Virus record (IMG/VR): IMGVR_UViG_3300036801_000054
Span: 1 to 51,358 of that record
Strand: one strand, 5' to 3'
Source of the DNA: a virus
Length of the DNA stretch: 51,358 bases
Under the pieces are notes generated by a model. The model was not told the origin of the DNA. It did not search any database and saw only the letters and a program-made list of their open reading frames with translations. A program made the translations under genes and the position numbers. Shown one piece after another: positions 41,329 through 49,349 of this stretch; position 1 is the first letter of the stretch, and every line of letters starts with the position of its first letter.

Positions 41329-42264
41329 ATGGGCTGGCCGCTTACCGTCAATTCGACTGACTACATCGAGCTTATCAACGAGCTCCACGAGACGACGCTG
41401 ATCCCCGGCCCACCGGGCACTACCGTCAATATCCTGACCGGCAGCGGCGATCCGGCCGACGGCACGGGGGCGGACGGCGACTTCTACATCGATACCGATA
41501 CCTCGACCATCTGGGGTCCGAAGGCGGCCGGAACATGGGCCGGTACGTCGGGCGGCGTGATTCCAGGGACCGGAGGTGGCGGCCTGCCATCATGGTATGC
41601 ACCGGGCTCACTCACTGCATCCGTCGATGCGGTCGCCAACAATCTCACCGTCGACTTCAGCGCCAAGCGCGAGTGGAATGTGGCGGTCGATGCGGCGCTC
41701 GACACGTTCACCTTTACCGCGCCGACCGGAACGCCAAAGGTGGCGATGTCGCCGCTCATTCTGCGGCTCTACGTCAGCGGCTCAGGCACGCTCGACCCCG
41801 ACATTTGGTACAGCGGCGGGGCGACCAATATCTTCAACTGGAAGACGATTCCGACATACGTGCCGGCGAGCGGCAATTCTCTAGTGCTCTATCTCGACTA
41901 TGACCCGTCCGAAGGCTGGTTCATGTGGACCGGATATGCGGTCGAGTCGGCAGCGTTGGACGCGAACGCGGAGATCGACAACCAGTCTCCGGTGACCGGC
42001 TTCAGTTATACGGTCAAGAATGGCTCGTTCTATCTGATGCTGACGCCATTGGGCACGCTCGCCACGGGCACGGTGACGATGCCGCCAACGCCTGTCGAGC
42101 GTCAGGTCGTGTCGATCAACTCGACGCAGATCATTACGTCGTTCACGCTCAACGCCAACAGTGGGCAGACGCTCGTCGGTGCGCCTGCCGCGCTGGCGGT
42201 CAATACGCCGATCCGGTTCGTCTGGGACCGCACGACTGGCGGCGGTACTTGGTGGCCGGCCTAG
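41329..42264 (+). CDS. Tail fibre protein, paralogue of the 39771 gene
   Basis: A 311-residue protein starting GWPLTVNSTDYIELINEL, with GDFYIDTDTSTIWGPKAAG aligned to GDYYIDTTAKVLYGPK in the fibre at 39771. The short GPPG stretch at 30-33 is a minimal collagen-like remnant. The C-terminal 200 residues differ and probably carry receptor recognition. Confidence 0.75.
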   Translation: MGWPLTVNSTDYIELINELHETTLIPGPPGTTVNILTGSGDPADGTGADGDFYIDTDTSTIWGPKAAGTWAGTSGGVIPGTGGGGLPSWYAPGSLTASVDAVANNLTVDFSAKREWNVAVDAALDTFTFTAPTGTPKVAMSPLILRLYVSGSGTLDPDIWYSGGATNIFNWKTIPTYVPASGNSLVLYLDYDPSEGWFMWTGYAVESAALDANAEIDNQSPVTGFSYTVKNGSFYLMLTPLGTLATGTVTMPPTPVERQVVSINSTQIITSFTLNANSGQTLVGAPAALAVNTPIRFVWDRTTGGGTWWPA

Positions 42265-42267
42265 AGC

Positions 42268-42726
42268 ATGATAAAACGCCGCGGCAACGATAACCCAGAC
42301 GACACTGGTGTTCTCCATCGGCATCCGCTTGAGGGGCCGGACTCGAATTGGGGCAGGGCCCTGGTCGGTGAAGTCAAGTCGATCCGCGAAGGCACCGCGG
42401 ATATGCACAAACAAAATCTCGGCATCATTCAAGCGGTGCGCAGCGAAGTCCAAAAACTAGACGATAAGGTGACGCTGCACATCTCCAATGACGAGACAGA
42501 ATTGGCAGCCATAAGGAAAACAGTTGCGCTGCAGCCGACCACGGAGCAGATGAAGGGATTGCTCAACGCCTGGACAGCTTGGCGCGGAGCGGCGCTGGTC
42601 GGAAAATGGGGCGCTGCATCTCTCGTCCTGCTGGCCGGTGTCGCTGTTTCCTTAGCAGCTATCGCTGGCGTCGTGCTGTGGGTAATGGGTAAAGCTCCGT
42701 TCCCGGCGATACATATTGGTGGATGA
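42268..42726 (+). CDS. Membrane protein, possible holin
   Basis: A 152-residue protein with a cytoplasmic polar region and one or two membrane spans at about 110-142 (AASLVLLAGVAVSLAAIAGVVLWV). Directly upstream of the endolysin; candidate for holin or antiholin, or a tail-anchored helper. Confidence 0.6.
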   Translation: MIKRRGNDNPDDTGVLHRHPLEGPDSNWGRALVGEVKSIREGTADMHKQNLGIIQAVRSEVQKLDDKVTLHISNDETELAAIRKTVALQPTTEQMKGLLNAWTAWRGAALVGKWGAASLVLLAGVAVSLAAIAGVVLWVMGKAPFPAIHIGG

Positions 42727-42727
42727 G

Positions 42728-43195
42728 ATGAGTCCGAACCTGCAAGCCTTCCTTGATATGCTCGCGCGCTGCGAAGGCACAGACGGTGCAGACGGCTATC
42801 GCGCTCTATTCGGTTACACGCCGACGAACGGGCGCATCTTCGACAACGGCTATATCGACCATCCAGGCATCAAGTTTCCATTCACGCAGACCGATGGCGC
42901 GACGAACTATTCCACGGCCGCCGGCCGCTACCAGATCATCAAGCCGACATGGCTCGAACTGAAGTCTGCGCTCGGCTTGGTCGCGTTCACGCCCGCCGAT
43001 CAGGATGCCGCCGCGATTGAATTGATTCGGCGCTGCGGCGCGCTACCAGATATCGAGGCCGGCGATCTGCAGGCCGCCATCGACAAGTGCGCTGGCATTT
43101 GGGCGTCGCTGCCAGCGAGCCACTATCCGCAGCCGAAGCGTACCTACGCCTTCGCCGAGAAAGCATTTGCGGACGCGGGGGGCGCCATCGCATGA
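42728..43195 (+). CDS. Endolysin (lambda R-type lytic transglycosylase)
   Basis: A 155-residue muralytic enzyme. LDMLARCEGTDG has the catalytic Glu16; GYRALFG, HPG and GRYQIIKPTW are the standard motifs of the lambda lysozyme/transglycosylase family that cuts peptidoglycan glycan strands. No signal peptide is seen, so it needs a holin to reach the wall. Confidence 0.9.
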   Translation: MSPNLQAFLDMLARCEGTDGADGYRALFGYTPTNGRIFDNGYIDHPGIKFPFTQTDGATNYSTAAGRYQIIKPTWLELKSALGLVAFTPADQDAAAIELIRRCGALPDIEAGDLQAAIDKCAGIWASLPASHYPQPKRTYAFAEKAFADAGGAIA

Positions 43196-43395
43196 AACTC
43201 TGCGTCGAACAGCGCGGACCGCTCTACATCGGAGCGACGCTGACGACGGCGCGCGGCATGGTCGTGCTCCGGCGCTGGCCGTGGCCCGGCAACGAAGTCG
43301 GGCGCGAGCGGCACTTGCGTGCTGCCAAGACTTATGCGAACTCGGTCGCGAACGTGCTGACGTGTCCGGTCGAGATCGCGGAGGTATTGCAATGA
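43192..43395 (+). CDS. Small hypothetical protein in the lysis block
   Basis: A 67-residue protein, not recognised, with ATLTTARGMVVLRRWPWPG. ATGA overlaps on both sides. Confidence 0.62.
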   Translation: MKLCVEQRGPLYIGATLTTARGMVVLRRWPWPGNEVGRERHLRAAKTYANSVANVLTCPVEIAEVLQ

Positions 43396-44585
43396 CCGCA
43401 GTTCTAAAGCCTGCTCGGCAAGACGCTCGCGACTACCGGTACGACGTTGGGGCCGCGGCGCCCGCGCCCGCCACGCTTGATTTATCGTCGCTCTACACGT
43501 TCGGCATGGTCGGTCAGGCCGGTGCTAACGATTGCGCCGGGCTGGCCGCGGCGAACCTTGCCCAGGCATGGCAGTGCCTCTGGGGATACGCCCCGAAGAT
43601 CGCGCTCAACGGCGCGTGCGTCTACGTGCTGACGAAGGAGGCCGCGGGTGCCAAGGCCGCCGATAACGTCGGCACGACCGTCTCCGGCAACCTCGCGACG
43701 CTGCTCAAGACCGGAGCGCCGCGCGACTCGTTCGCGTGCTCGCCGTTCACGGACCCGAGCACGGATGCTCTGGCCGACTCTGCGAAGCACAAGATCACGG
43801 CCTACCGAAACGTGTTCTTCCATGGCAGCGATGCTGGCGCCATCGACGCGATCAAGTCCGCGCTCGCGAACCGATACCCGATCGAGTTCGGCTTCGATGT
43901 CTATAAGTCGTGGTGGGACACCGGGACGCTGAAGTGGCCGCTCGACCCTGCCGACTACGACGGTCGCAGCCATGCGTGCGTGCTCTACCCGAAGTACGAC
44001 GCCGACTTCGTCTACATGATCAACACGCGCGGCGGCAGCGGGCTCTGGCGCCTGCCCTGGGCGTTCATCGCGACGTCACACTGTTTCACCGGCTACACGA
44101 TCGATGGCATCGCGATGGCCGATTCGTGGCAGGGCCAGCCGCCGCCAGCGCCATCTCCACCACCGACCAAGAGGGCGACTCCAGTGCTCAACGCTTCAGC
44201 ATCGATAACGGTTCCACCGGGCGGACCAACCCCGACCGGCCTCATCACCGTGACCTATTCAGGCGACGCAAATTACTCCGCGGTCAGTATGCAACTCAAC
44301 CCCGACGGAACGACGCCGACGGCACCGCCGCCCCCGGCGCCTGGGTCCGGTCTGCTCCACGACATTGCGATGGGTCAGTCGTTCGTCTCCGGGGCCGGCG
44401 ACAAATGGGAGATCGTGACGAACGCCACTCCTCCGAACGGACAGATGCTGCGGAACGGGGCCGCGACTGGCATGAGCGGCGACCGCATTGTCGAGACAAG
44501 CGACGGCAAGGTGAAGCTGCACCGTTACACCGGATCGTGGTTCCAGTGGAACCCTCCGAACTTCGATCAGACGAAGGCGCCATGA
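43392..44585 (+). CDS. Papain-like (C1-type) cysteine protease with linker and C-terminal domain
   Basis: A 397-residue protein. Residues about 25-245 fit a papain-like fold with Cys48 in GANDCAGLA, His194 in GRSHACVLYP and Asn211 in YMINTRGGSG. A Pro-rich linker (about 252-265) leads to an Ig-like segment and a 60-residue C-terminal domain. The role is unclear: virion-associated processing, degradation of host proteins, or assistance in cell exit. Confidence 0.78.
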   Translation: MTAVLKPARQDARDYRYDVGAAAPAPATLDLSSLYTFGMVGQAGANDCAGLAAANLAQAWQCLWGYAPKIALNGACVYVLTKEAAGAKAADNVGTTVSGNLATLLKTGAPRDSFACSPFTDPSTDALADSAKHKITAYRNVFFHGSDAGAIDAIKSALANRYPIEFGFDVYKSWWDTGTLKWPLDPADYDGRSHACVLYPKYDADFVYMINTRGGSGLWRLPWAFIATSHCFTGYTIDGIAMADSWQGQPPPAPSPPPTKRATPVLNASASITVPPGGPTPTGLITVTYSGDANYSAVSMQLNPDGTTPTAPPPPAPGSGLLHDIAMGQSFVSGAGDKWEIVTNATPPNGQMLRNGAATGMSGDRIVETSDGKVKLHRYTGSWFQWNPPNFDQTKAP

Positions 44586-44890
44586 ATTTGCGCGAAGCCG
44601 TCATCCAGGCGATCACCGACGATCATCAGCAGATCGACGTGGGCCGGCTCGCCTTGTTCGCGGTCATGTGGATCGTGCTCGGGGCGATTCCGTGGGTGCT
44701 GATCCTTGCCTCGGTCGCGCTCGTCACGGGGCGGTCGCTGGCTGACCTATGGGGCGTCGGGGCGGCGATTGGCGCGATCTGCACCGGGTTCGCTGGCGCG
44801 ATCGCGGCGCTCGGCGCCTATGTCAGCCAGGACAAGAAGCCGACCGCGCCACTGCCGCCGACCGCGCCTAGCGCAAGCCTGCTCAAATGA
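44582..44890 (+). CDS. Two-span membrane protein, holin candidate
   Basis: A 102-residue protein with two membrane segments (LALFAVMWIVLGAIPWVLIL and VGAAIGAICTGFAGAIAALGA) and a short polar tail: topology of a class II/III-type holin. Next to endolysin and spanins. Confidence 0.62.
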   Translation: MNLREAVIQAITDDHQQIDVGRLALFAVMWIVLGAIPWVLILASVALVTGRSLADLWGVGAAIGAICTGFAGAIAALGAYVSQDKKPTAPLPPTAPSASLLK

Positions 44891-45321
44891 TGCTCGCCGA
44901 ACTCCACGCCAAGGCCGCCGAGAGCGCGCAGCGCAGTCCGCTGACGTGGGGCGCGCTGCAGACCGTCATCTCGGCTGTCGCCTCGACCATTATCGGCGTC
45001 GTCGCCGTGCTCGCCTGGACAGACAACCGCTACGAACTCCGCGACCATTCGCCGGACCGGCCGCCGGATATGACGCTCAGGCAGGAGATGCTCGCCGGCC
45101 GCACGACCGCGCAACGGACAAGCGCGTGGATCACCGTGCAGCTCGTCAAGAATGAAGCCACGGCAGCGCGCAACCGGGTCAACGATTGCAACGTGCTCCG
45201 AGAGAAGGCCGCGCTGACGCCGATGGAGCGCGGCGTATGCAAGCAGTACGACGACGAGCTGCCGATGGCCCAGAGGCGCTATGACGATGCGCTCGCCGAG
45301 GCCAACAGGCTTTCCCGATGA
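44887..45321 (+). CDS. Single-span membrane protein in the lysis block
   Basis: A 144-residue protein with an N-terminal membrane segment (VASTIIGVVAVLAW at about 32-45) and a long charged helical region outside. Could be an antiholin or spanin-like helper. Start at 44887 overlaps the previous stop. Confidence 0.6.
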   Translation: MMLAELHAKAAESAQRSPLTWGALQTVISAVASTIIGVVAVLAWTDNRYELRDHSPDRPPDMTLRQEMLAGRTTAQRTSAWITVQLVKNEATAARNRVNDCNVLREKAALTPMERGVCKQYDDELPMAQRRYDDALAEANRLSR

Positions 45322-45342
45322 ACCCAACGAAGGAGAACTGAC

Positions 45343-45555
45343 ATGGTGAGCGGACAGGAACTCGTTTCGGTGCTCGTGTATTTGGTCATCTGGGGGCTGA
45401 TCATCTACGTGCTCTGGTGGGGAATTGGCAAGGTCGGCCTGCCGGAACCCTTCGGCAAGATCGCGACCGTCATCCTTGTCGTGCTGACAGTCGTCGTCCT
45501 GCTGAACCTCCTGCTCGGATTCGCGGGAACGCCGCTGATCACTTGGCGACGCTGA
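45343..45555 (+). CDS. Two-span small membrane protein, holin candidate
   Basis: A 70-residue protein with spans LVSVLVYLVIWGLIIYVLWW and ATVILVVLTVVVLLNLLLGF and a positive C-terminus. This matches small phage membrane proteins found beside spanins. GAAGGAG precedes the ATG. Confidence 0.65.
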   Translation: MVSGQELVSVLVYLVIWGLIIYVLWWGIGKVGLPEPFGKIATVILVVLTVVVLLNLLLGFAGTPLITWRR

Positions 45556-45556
45556 C

Positions 45557-46030
45557 GTGTTCGAAATCATCAAGCTCGTCGCGATCGGACTCGCCTTGGC
45601 GGCGATGGCTGCGGCGGCGCATAAAGCATGGACCTCGTTCAAGGAGGGCATCGCCGCTCCCTACGTGCAGGCGCAGATAGCGGCCGATCAGCCGAAGATT
45701 GATGCGGCGGTAGCGGCCCAGACGCTCGCGGAGGCGAACACGAAGGCCGCCCGCGACAGCGAAGCCTCGTGCAAGAGCGCCTCTGAGGTGGTCACAGCGC
45801 AGGCGAAGAAGGACAAGGACAAGAGCGCCGCGCTTGAACAACAGCTTGTCGCGACCAAGCACGCCAACGCAGCCGCGGCAACCGCGAGTCAGCCCGAGAT
45901 TGACCGCTGGCGCGCTGCGGCTCGCGACGAGAAGAACGCGCACAAAGTCTGCGAGGACACGCTGGCGGTCATTACGCCGGAGCTCCGCGACCAAGCCAAG
46001 CAGCAGATACGGCAGCGGGGCGGGAAGTGA
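45557..46030 (+). CDS. Inner-membrane spanin (Rz-like)
   Basis: A 157-residue protein: an N-terminal membrane anchor (FEIIKLVAIGLALAAMAAAA) followed by long Ala/Lys/Glu-rich helices. This is the usual i-spanin design that reaches across the periplasm. GTG start at 45557. The lipoprotein partner follows. Confidence 0.75.
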   Translation: MFEIIKLVAIGLALAAMAAAAHKAWTSFKEGIAAPYVQAQIAADQPKIDAAVAAQTLAEANTKAARDSEASCKSASEVVTAQAKKDKDKSAALEQQLVATKHANAAAATASQPEIDRWRAAARDEKNAHKVCEDTLAVITPELRDQAKQQIRQRGGK

Positions 46031-46497
46031 TAGACCTCGCTCGGGCGGTCATTGCCGTGGAAGGGCATACCCGAGTCCCCGTCCAGAGGCTTCCGCTTCT
46101 CGGACGTCCCGGTACTTTTGACCGCCGGGCCGCAGGGATTGCGATTTTAGCACTATTGCTTGCCGCCTGCGGAGCCGTGGCACCGGTCAAGCCGCCAGAC
46201 GCGACAATCCAGTACGTGCCGACTCCATACGCGGTGAAAGAACCCTGCTTCAAAGAGGAGGATCGGCCGCCGCTGCCCGTCTACACCTTCAACACCGATG
46301 CCGAAGTCGATGCGGCGAGCCCCGAGCAGCTTGTCGCCGGGATGCGCGCCGATAAAATCGTCGATTGCCGCTACCAGGCCGCGCTCGAGCGCCTGTTCAT
46401 CGTTTGCAGACAGAAGGAAGGTGCGCCAGTGACCGAGCTAGCGCCTCTTCAGTGCGGCTCGCCGATAGAAACACCACCCAAGGAGGTCAAGAAATGA
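46027..46497 (+). CDS. Outer-membrane lipoprotein spanin (Rz1-like)
   Basis: A 156-residue protein with a lipobox LLAACG after a hydrophobic stretch (AAGIAILALLLAACG, Cys at about 48), then a Pro-rich segment (PVKPPDATIQYVPTP) typical of o-spanins. The N-terminal 35 residues before the hydrophobic core are longer than usual, so a later start is possible (for example GTG at 46060). Unlike lambda Rz1 it is not nested in the i-spanin gene. Confidence 0.72.
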   Translation: MIDLARAVIAVEGHTRVPVQRLPLLGRPGTFDRRAAGIAILALLLAACGAVAPVKPPDATIQYVPTPYAVKEPCFKEEDRPPLPVYTFNTDAEVDAASPEQLVAGMRADKIVDCRYQAALERLFIVCRQKEGAPVTELAPLQCGSPIETPPKEVKK

Positions 46498-46925
46498 GCC
46501 ACCTATATCGAACGGTATATATCTGGATATATCCCGGGATATGCCTTGCCCAAACCCTCGTCCCGGCCGCCGCGCCGACCGACTGGAGCTTCTATGGCTT
46601 CATCCTGGTGACCGTCGCCCTGGTCACCCTCGTTATCTGGCTGCATCGGAAATTCCCGAGCCAGACCGCGAAAGTAGACGCCGAGCTCAAGACGAAGAGC
46701 GTCGACGTCGGCCACCGGATCGCGGACGGGCTCGAGGCGTTGGTCGCGAAGATCGACAAGGCGGCGGTCGCGCCGGCTCCGGCAGCGGATCCAGCCCCAT
46801 CGCCGGAACCAGTGCCAGCCGGCAAGGCCGGGCAGGCGGGGAAGCTATCGATCGACGTGACCGGCGATCCGGCTACCGACTTGGCAGCGTTCCAAGCCGC
46901 GTATTTCGCGAAACCGGCTGCGTAG
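46494..46925 (+). CDS. Membrane protein at the end of the rightward unit
   Basis: A 143-residue protein with a hydrophobic N-terminus and a second span (WSFYGFILVTVALVTLVIWL at about 31-50), then a Lys/Asp helix and Pro/Ala-rich tail. Start region has an unusual run of ATA/TAT codons. Function unknown. Confidence 0.65.
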   Translation: MSHLYRTVYIWIYPGICLAQTLVPAAAPTDWSFYGFILVTVALVTLVIWLHRKFPSQTAKVDAELKTKSVDVGHRIADGLEALVAKIDKAAVAPAPAADPAPSPEPVPAGKAGQAGKLSIDVTGDPATDLAAFQAAYFAKPAA

Positions 46926-46956
46926 GATCGCTCAGGTTCGACGCGGCGTGAGGTCG

Positions 46957-46985
46957 GGCTATTCGGATGTGTCCGGGAAATAGCC
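46957..46985. terminator. Hairpin at the convergent junction
   Basis: GGCTATT-CGGA-TGTG-TCCG-gga-AATAGCC forms a stem-loop where the two transcription units meet. It lacks a U-run and overlaps the end of the leftward DUF4326-like gene, so it may slow both polymerases only weakly. Confidence 0.4.
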
Positions 46986-47099
46986 GCCGATGCGAAACGG
47001 ATTACTCCACTTGCCGGGGCGCGCGACCCTCACCGTATTCGGCGGCATCTTCCAGCCCTTCTTGCGCGACAACTGCACGCGATGCGGTCGCTCCCTCAT
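46959..47099 (-). CDS. Truncated DUF4326-like protein
   Basis: A 46-residue ORF starting RERPHRVQLSRKKGWKMPPN then VRVARPGKWSNPFRIGGY, the N-terminal hallmark of the DUF4326-like phage family, whose members are usually about 100 residues or more. It stops after TSE, so the C-terminal part is missing or lost at this end of the unit. ATG overlaps the previous stop. Confidence 0.65.
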   Translation of the reverse strand: MRERPHRVQLSRKKGWKMPPNTVRVARPGKWSNPFRIGGYFPDTSE

Positions 47100-47392
47100 C
47101 TCGCGCCCGGGTCGGTGGGCGGGGCGAGAGCGCGGATGGCATGAGCGCATGAGGTGCATGCGCCGACGAATTGCAGTCGTCCGTCCGGCGCCGATTTAGC
47201 CAGCAAGTCGCATCGATCAGCCGCCTCCTCCAGCGCATCACTCCTCGCGCTCGCCAGCAGGACTTCGAGTTCGGCGATGCGTTCGTCCTTGGATTGACCG
47301 ACGAATATCGATCCATCCTCGTTTATGCGAATCTCTGGATGGTCAGGGCTGCTCAGCAGCGCTTCCAATTCACGAACTGTAGGTTTGCTCAC
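47096..47392 (-). CDS. Hypothetical protein with coiled-coil
   Basis: A 98-residue protein, helical in the middle (DERIAELEVLLASARSDALE) with a Cys pair at the end (CDLLA, CTSCAHA). GTG start at 47392 is preceded by AAGGAGGAG, the strongest ribosome site in the neighbourhood, so it was chosen over the upstream ATG. Confidence 0.72.
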   Translation of the reverse strand: MSKPTVRELEALLSSPDHPEIRINEDGSIFVGQSKDERIAELEVLLASARSDALEEAADRCDLLAKSAPDGRLQFVGACTSCAHAIRALAPPTDPGAR

Positions 47393-47393
47393 C

Positions 47394-47591
47394 TCACTCC
47401 TCCTTGATCGACTCGCGCGGGGCCCAGTTGATCGTTTGCGAAGTTGCATCGTTCATGGTGCGCGATGGTCGGCGAAATCGTTTGCGGACGCCAGGCAGCA
47501 ATCCAAACCAGCCGAACACGAATACAGTCACGCCAGAAAAGATCAGCGCGAATACCATCGCCAGACCGGCAGTGAGCCAGAAGTCACCCAC
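47394..47591 (-). CDS. Small membrane protein
   Basis: A 65-residue protein with one long hydrophobic segment (LTAGLAMVFALIFSGVTVFV) and a positively charged C-terminus. GTG start at 47591 has AAGGGGG upstream and overlaps the previous stop. Confidence 0.68.
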   Translation of the reverse strand: MGDFWLTAGLAMVFALIFSGVTVFVFGWFGLLPGVRKRFRRPSRTMNDATSQTINWAPRESIKEE

Positions 47592-48189
47592 GTCCGCCCC
47601 CTTCGGCTTCGCGGGCGAGGGCGAGGGCGGCATCGGTTGCGGCGTCTAGTCTGTCCCCAGACCAAACCGGTCGCGCTGGTCCGTTGCCATCAAAATAATC
47701 TATTGCAAATTGTTCTGAGTCCCGCAGCATCCGATACCTCGCCGCGTCCCTCTCTGCCGCCTCGGCGCGCTTCTCGGTTGCGAATCTATGTTCAGCCTGA
47801 TACTTCTCGCTCTCACACGTAAACTTGTGCTGGCCTACAAGCCATTCGATGCGCTCGTCTTGCTCCGCGATGCGCCGCGACTGGGCGTCACGCTCACGGG
47901 CGAGGCGGGCGAGGCGGGCGAGGCGTTCGATGATGTCAGCCGACACATGATCTTGTTGTGCAACCGGCCAACGCGTGCGCAGCAACAGGATGCGTCGCGC
48001 TACTTCCTCATCCCCAACCGGCGCGCGAAGGGCCGCGAGTTCCTTGGTCTGGGCGTCGTAGGCGGCGAGCAGGGCTAATAACTCACGTCCGAAATCCTGT
48101 CCCTGATCGCTGGCGTACTTCGCGTGCCGCTTGATTCCATCAAGACTATCCTGCGTCAGCGCCGCGCTCTGCGGGGATAGGTTAGTCAT
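47584..48189 (-). CDS. Coiled-coil phage protein with C-terminal RYRMLRD module
   Basis: A 201-residue protein with long helical coiled-coil segments (LARLARLARERDAQSRRIAEQ) and a C-terminal block RYRMLRDSEQFAIDYFDG plus LDAATDAALA that is common in small phage early proteins of unknown function. Confidence 0.78.
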   Translation of the reverse strand: MTNLSPQSAALTQDSLDGIKRHAKYASDQGQDFGRELLALLAAYDAQTKELAALRAPVGDEEVARRILLLRTRWPVAQQDHVSADIIERLARLARLARERDAQSRRIAEQDERIEWLVGQHKFTCESEKYQAEHRFATEKRAEAAERDAARYRMLRDSEQFAIDYFDGNGPARPVWSGDRLDAATDAALALAREAEGGGRG

Positions 48190-48406
48190 GGTGCGTTCCA
48201 CAAGTCGGGCAAAGTTTGTGATCGCCTAGCGCTGGCGCACATTCGCGGAATGACTTTATCTCGCGCAGCGTCGCGGCGGCGGCGTTGAGCGCATAAAAGT
48301 GTCGATCAACATGTTGGTCGCGCACTCCGCTGTCGCGCAGTTTTGCGATGCGCGTGGCTTCCGCTTCGACGGATTCGACCATCTGCTCAATCGTCGGCTC
48401 AGTCAT
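48182..48406 (-). CDS. Hypothetical protein with C-terminal zinc site
   Basis: A 74-residue protein; ATG 48406 has AAAGGA upstream. C-terminus reads CPTCGTHHD, which could bind zinc. Overlaps the next gene by eight bases. Confidence 0.7.
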   Translation of the reverse strand: MTEPTIEQMVESVEAEATRIAKLRDSGVRDQHVDRHFYALNAAAATLREIKSFRECAPALGDHKLCPTCGTHHD

Positions 48407-48761
48407 GGGGCGATCCTTTCGCGGCGTCGGCCAGCACATAAAGTTGCAGTTCGGAGTAGGTCGATTCCAAATCATAAATTAGAGCAGATACCCCTTGCTC
48501 GATTTCGTCTGCCAAAGCCAGCAATGGACGATTCGCCTCCTGTGCCGGAATGCCACGCGATTCAGGGTCAACAAATTGTCGCAACTTATTGGCTAGCGCA
48601 GTCGCCCCTTCATGTGGCACCCGCTCCCGGCGCAGTTGCGCGATGGCGTCGGCGGCTTGCTCGCGCAGCGGATCGACTCCATTGGTCGGGTCATAGTCGC
48701 GCAGCGCACGCTCAATCTCGTCCAACTCCTTGTCGCTGATCGCCGCGCCGCGTTCGCTCAT
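48399..48761 (-). CDS. Hypothetical acidic protein
   Basis: A 120-residue helical and acidic protein, not recognised (ISDKELDEIERALRDYD). ATG 48761 preceded by AGAGGA. Confidence 0.7.
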   Translation of the reverse strand: MSERGAAISDKELDEIERALRDYDPTNGVDPLREQAADAIAQLRRERVPHEGATALANKLRQFVDPESRGIPAQEANRPLLALADEIEQGVSALIYDLESTYSELQLYVLADAAKGSPHD

Positions 48762-48955
48762 GTCCTCTGTCCCCACGCCTTCCAAGCATCTAGTTTGCTT
48801 CGTGTCTCTAGCGGCCCATCCGATGTTAGCAATTGCACCGGCCCACGCGCTCCACAGACCGCGCACTCGACGAAAGTGCATCCGGTTATATCGTTCAGCC
48901 TAGCGCTTAATTCGCGACCACTACTATCGCAGAACGGACAGCGTGCCCTAGCCAT
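48758..48955 (-). CDS. Lar-like restriction alleviation protein
   Basis: A 65-residue protein with CPFCDSSG at 6-13, VECAVCGARGP near 29-39 and a C-terminal WKAW, the pattern of the Lar family, named from Rac prophage Lar that lowers type I restriction. In many phages the function is only assumed. GGGAGGG precedes the ATG. Confidence 0.8.
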   Translation of the reverse strand: MARARCPFCDSSGRELSARLNDITGCTFVECAVCGARGPVQLLTSDGPLETRSKLDAWKAWGQRT

Positions 48956-48957
48956 CG

Positions 48958-49014
48958 CTACCCTCCCGCCTCGATGATGTCCGGCCCATCGGGCGCGCGC
49001 TGGCGGGCGATCAT
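48958..49014 (-). CDS. Possible 18-residue peptide
   Basis: Short frame starting as an ATGA overlap with the preceding 55-residue gene and ending three bases before the Lar-like start. No other support. Confidence 0.25.
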   Translation of the reverse strand: MIARQRAPDGPDIIEAGG

Positions 49015-49178
49015 GCGATTAACTCCAAACATTTTCGCTCGGCGTTCCATTCGCAATAAGCCTTGGGACCATCAACGTCATTAAGACGCCGCATGAGCCA
49101 TGCGATGTCAGGCCATGTGAGCTTTGGCAGCTCGGCCATAATTATCTTAAGCGCGTTGAATCGATCCTCATTGCTCAT
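49011..49178 (-). CDS. Hypothetical 55-residue protein
   Basis: Reads MSNEDRFNALKIIMAELPKL and continues with ordinary codon use to TGA at 49011. A GGGAG site precedes it. Not recognised. Confidence 0.55.
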   Translation of the reverse strand: MSNEDRFNALKIIMAELPKLTWPDIAWLMRRLNDVDGPKAYCEWNAERKCLELIA

Positions 49179-49288
49179 GCTTCATCTCCCGAACGTGGGC
49201 GGGGCTGGCCGGGCGCAATCCGGCTCATGATTCTGGCTGACCGTGGCACGTCAGTTGGCCCATAGGACGACTGCTCTGCCGCCCGCAT
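49175..49288 (-). CDS. Possible small peptide
   Basis: 37-residue frame with an ATGA overlap to the downstream 55-residue gene. No recognised motifs and no clear ribosome site. The rest of 49179-49349 shows nothing else convincing. Confidence 0.3.
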   Translation of the reverse strand: MRAAEQSSYGPTDVPRSARIMSRIAPGQPRPRSGDEA

Positions 49289-49349
49289 GTCTGCGCACCG
49301 CTAGGCGCGCTGTCGTGTATCTCGACTCCATGCCGCAGCCCCATTGCTG

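Noticed and set aside
47871-47930. Short GGCGAGGCG tandem repeats (about three units near 47900-47920) as a possible CRISPR or origin repeat
   Set aside because: They are coding repeats (LARLARLAR) within a coiled-coil gene, too short and without spacers.
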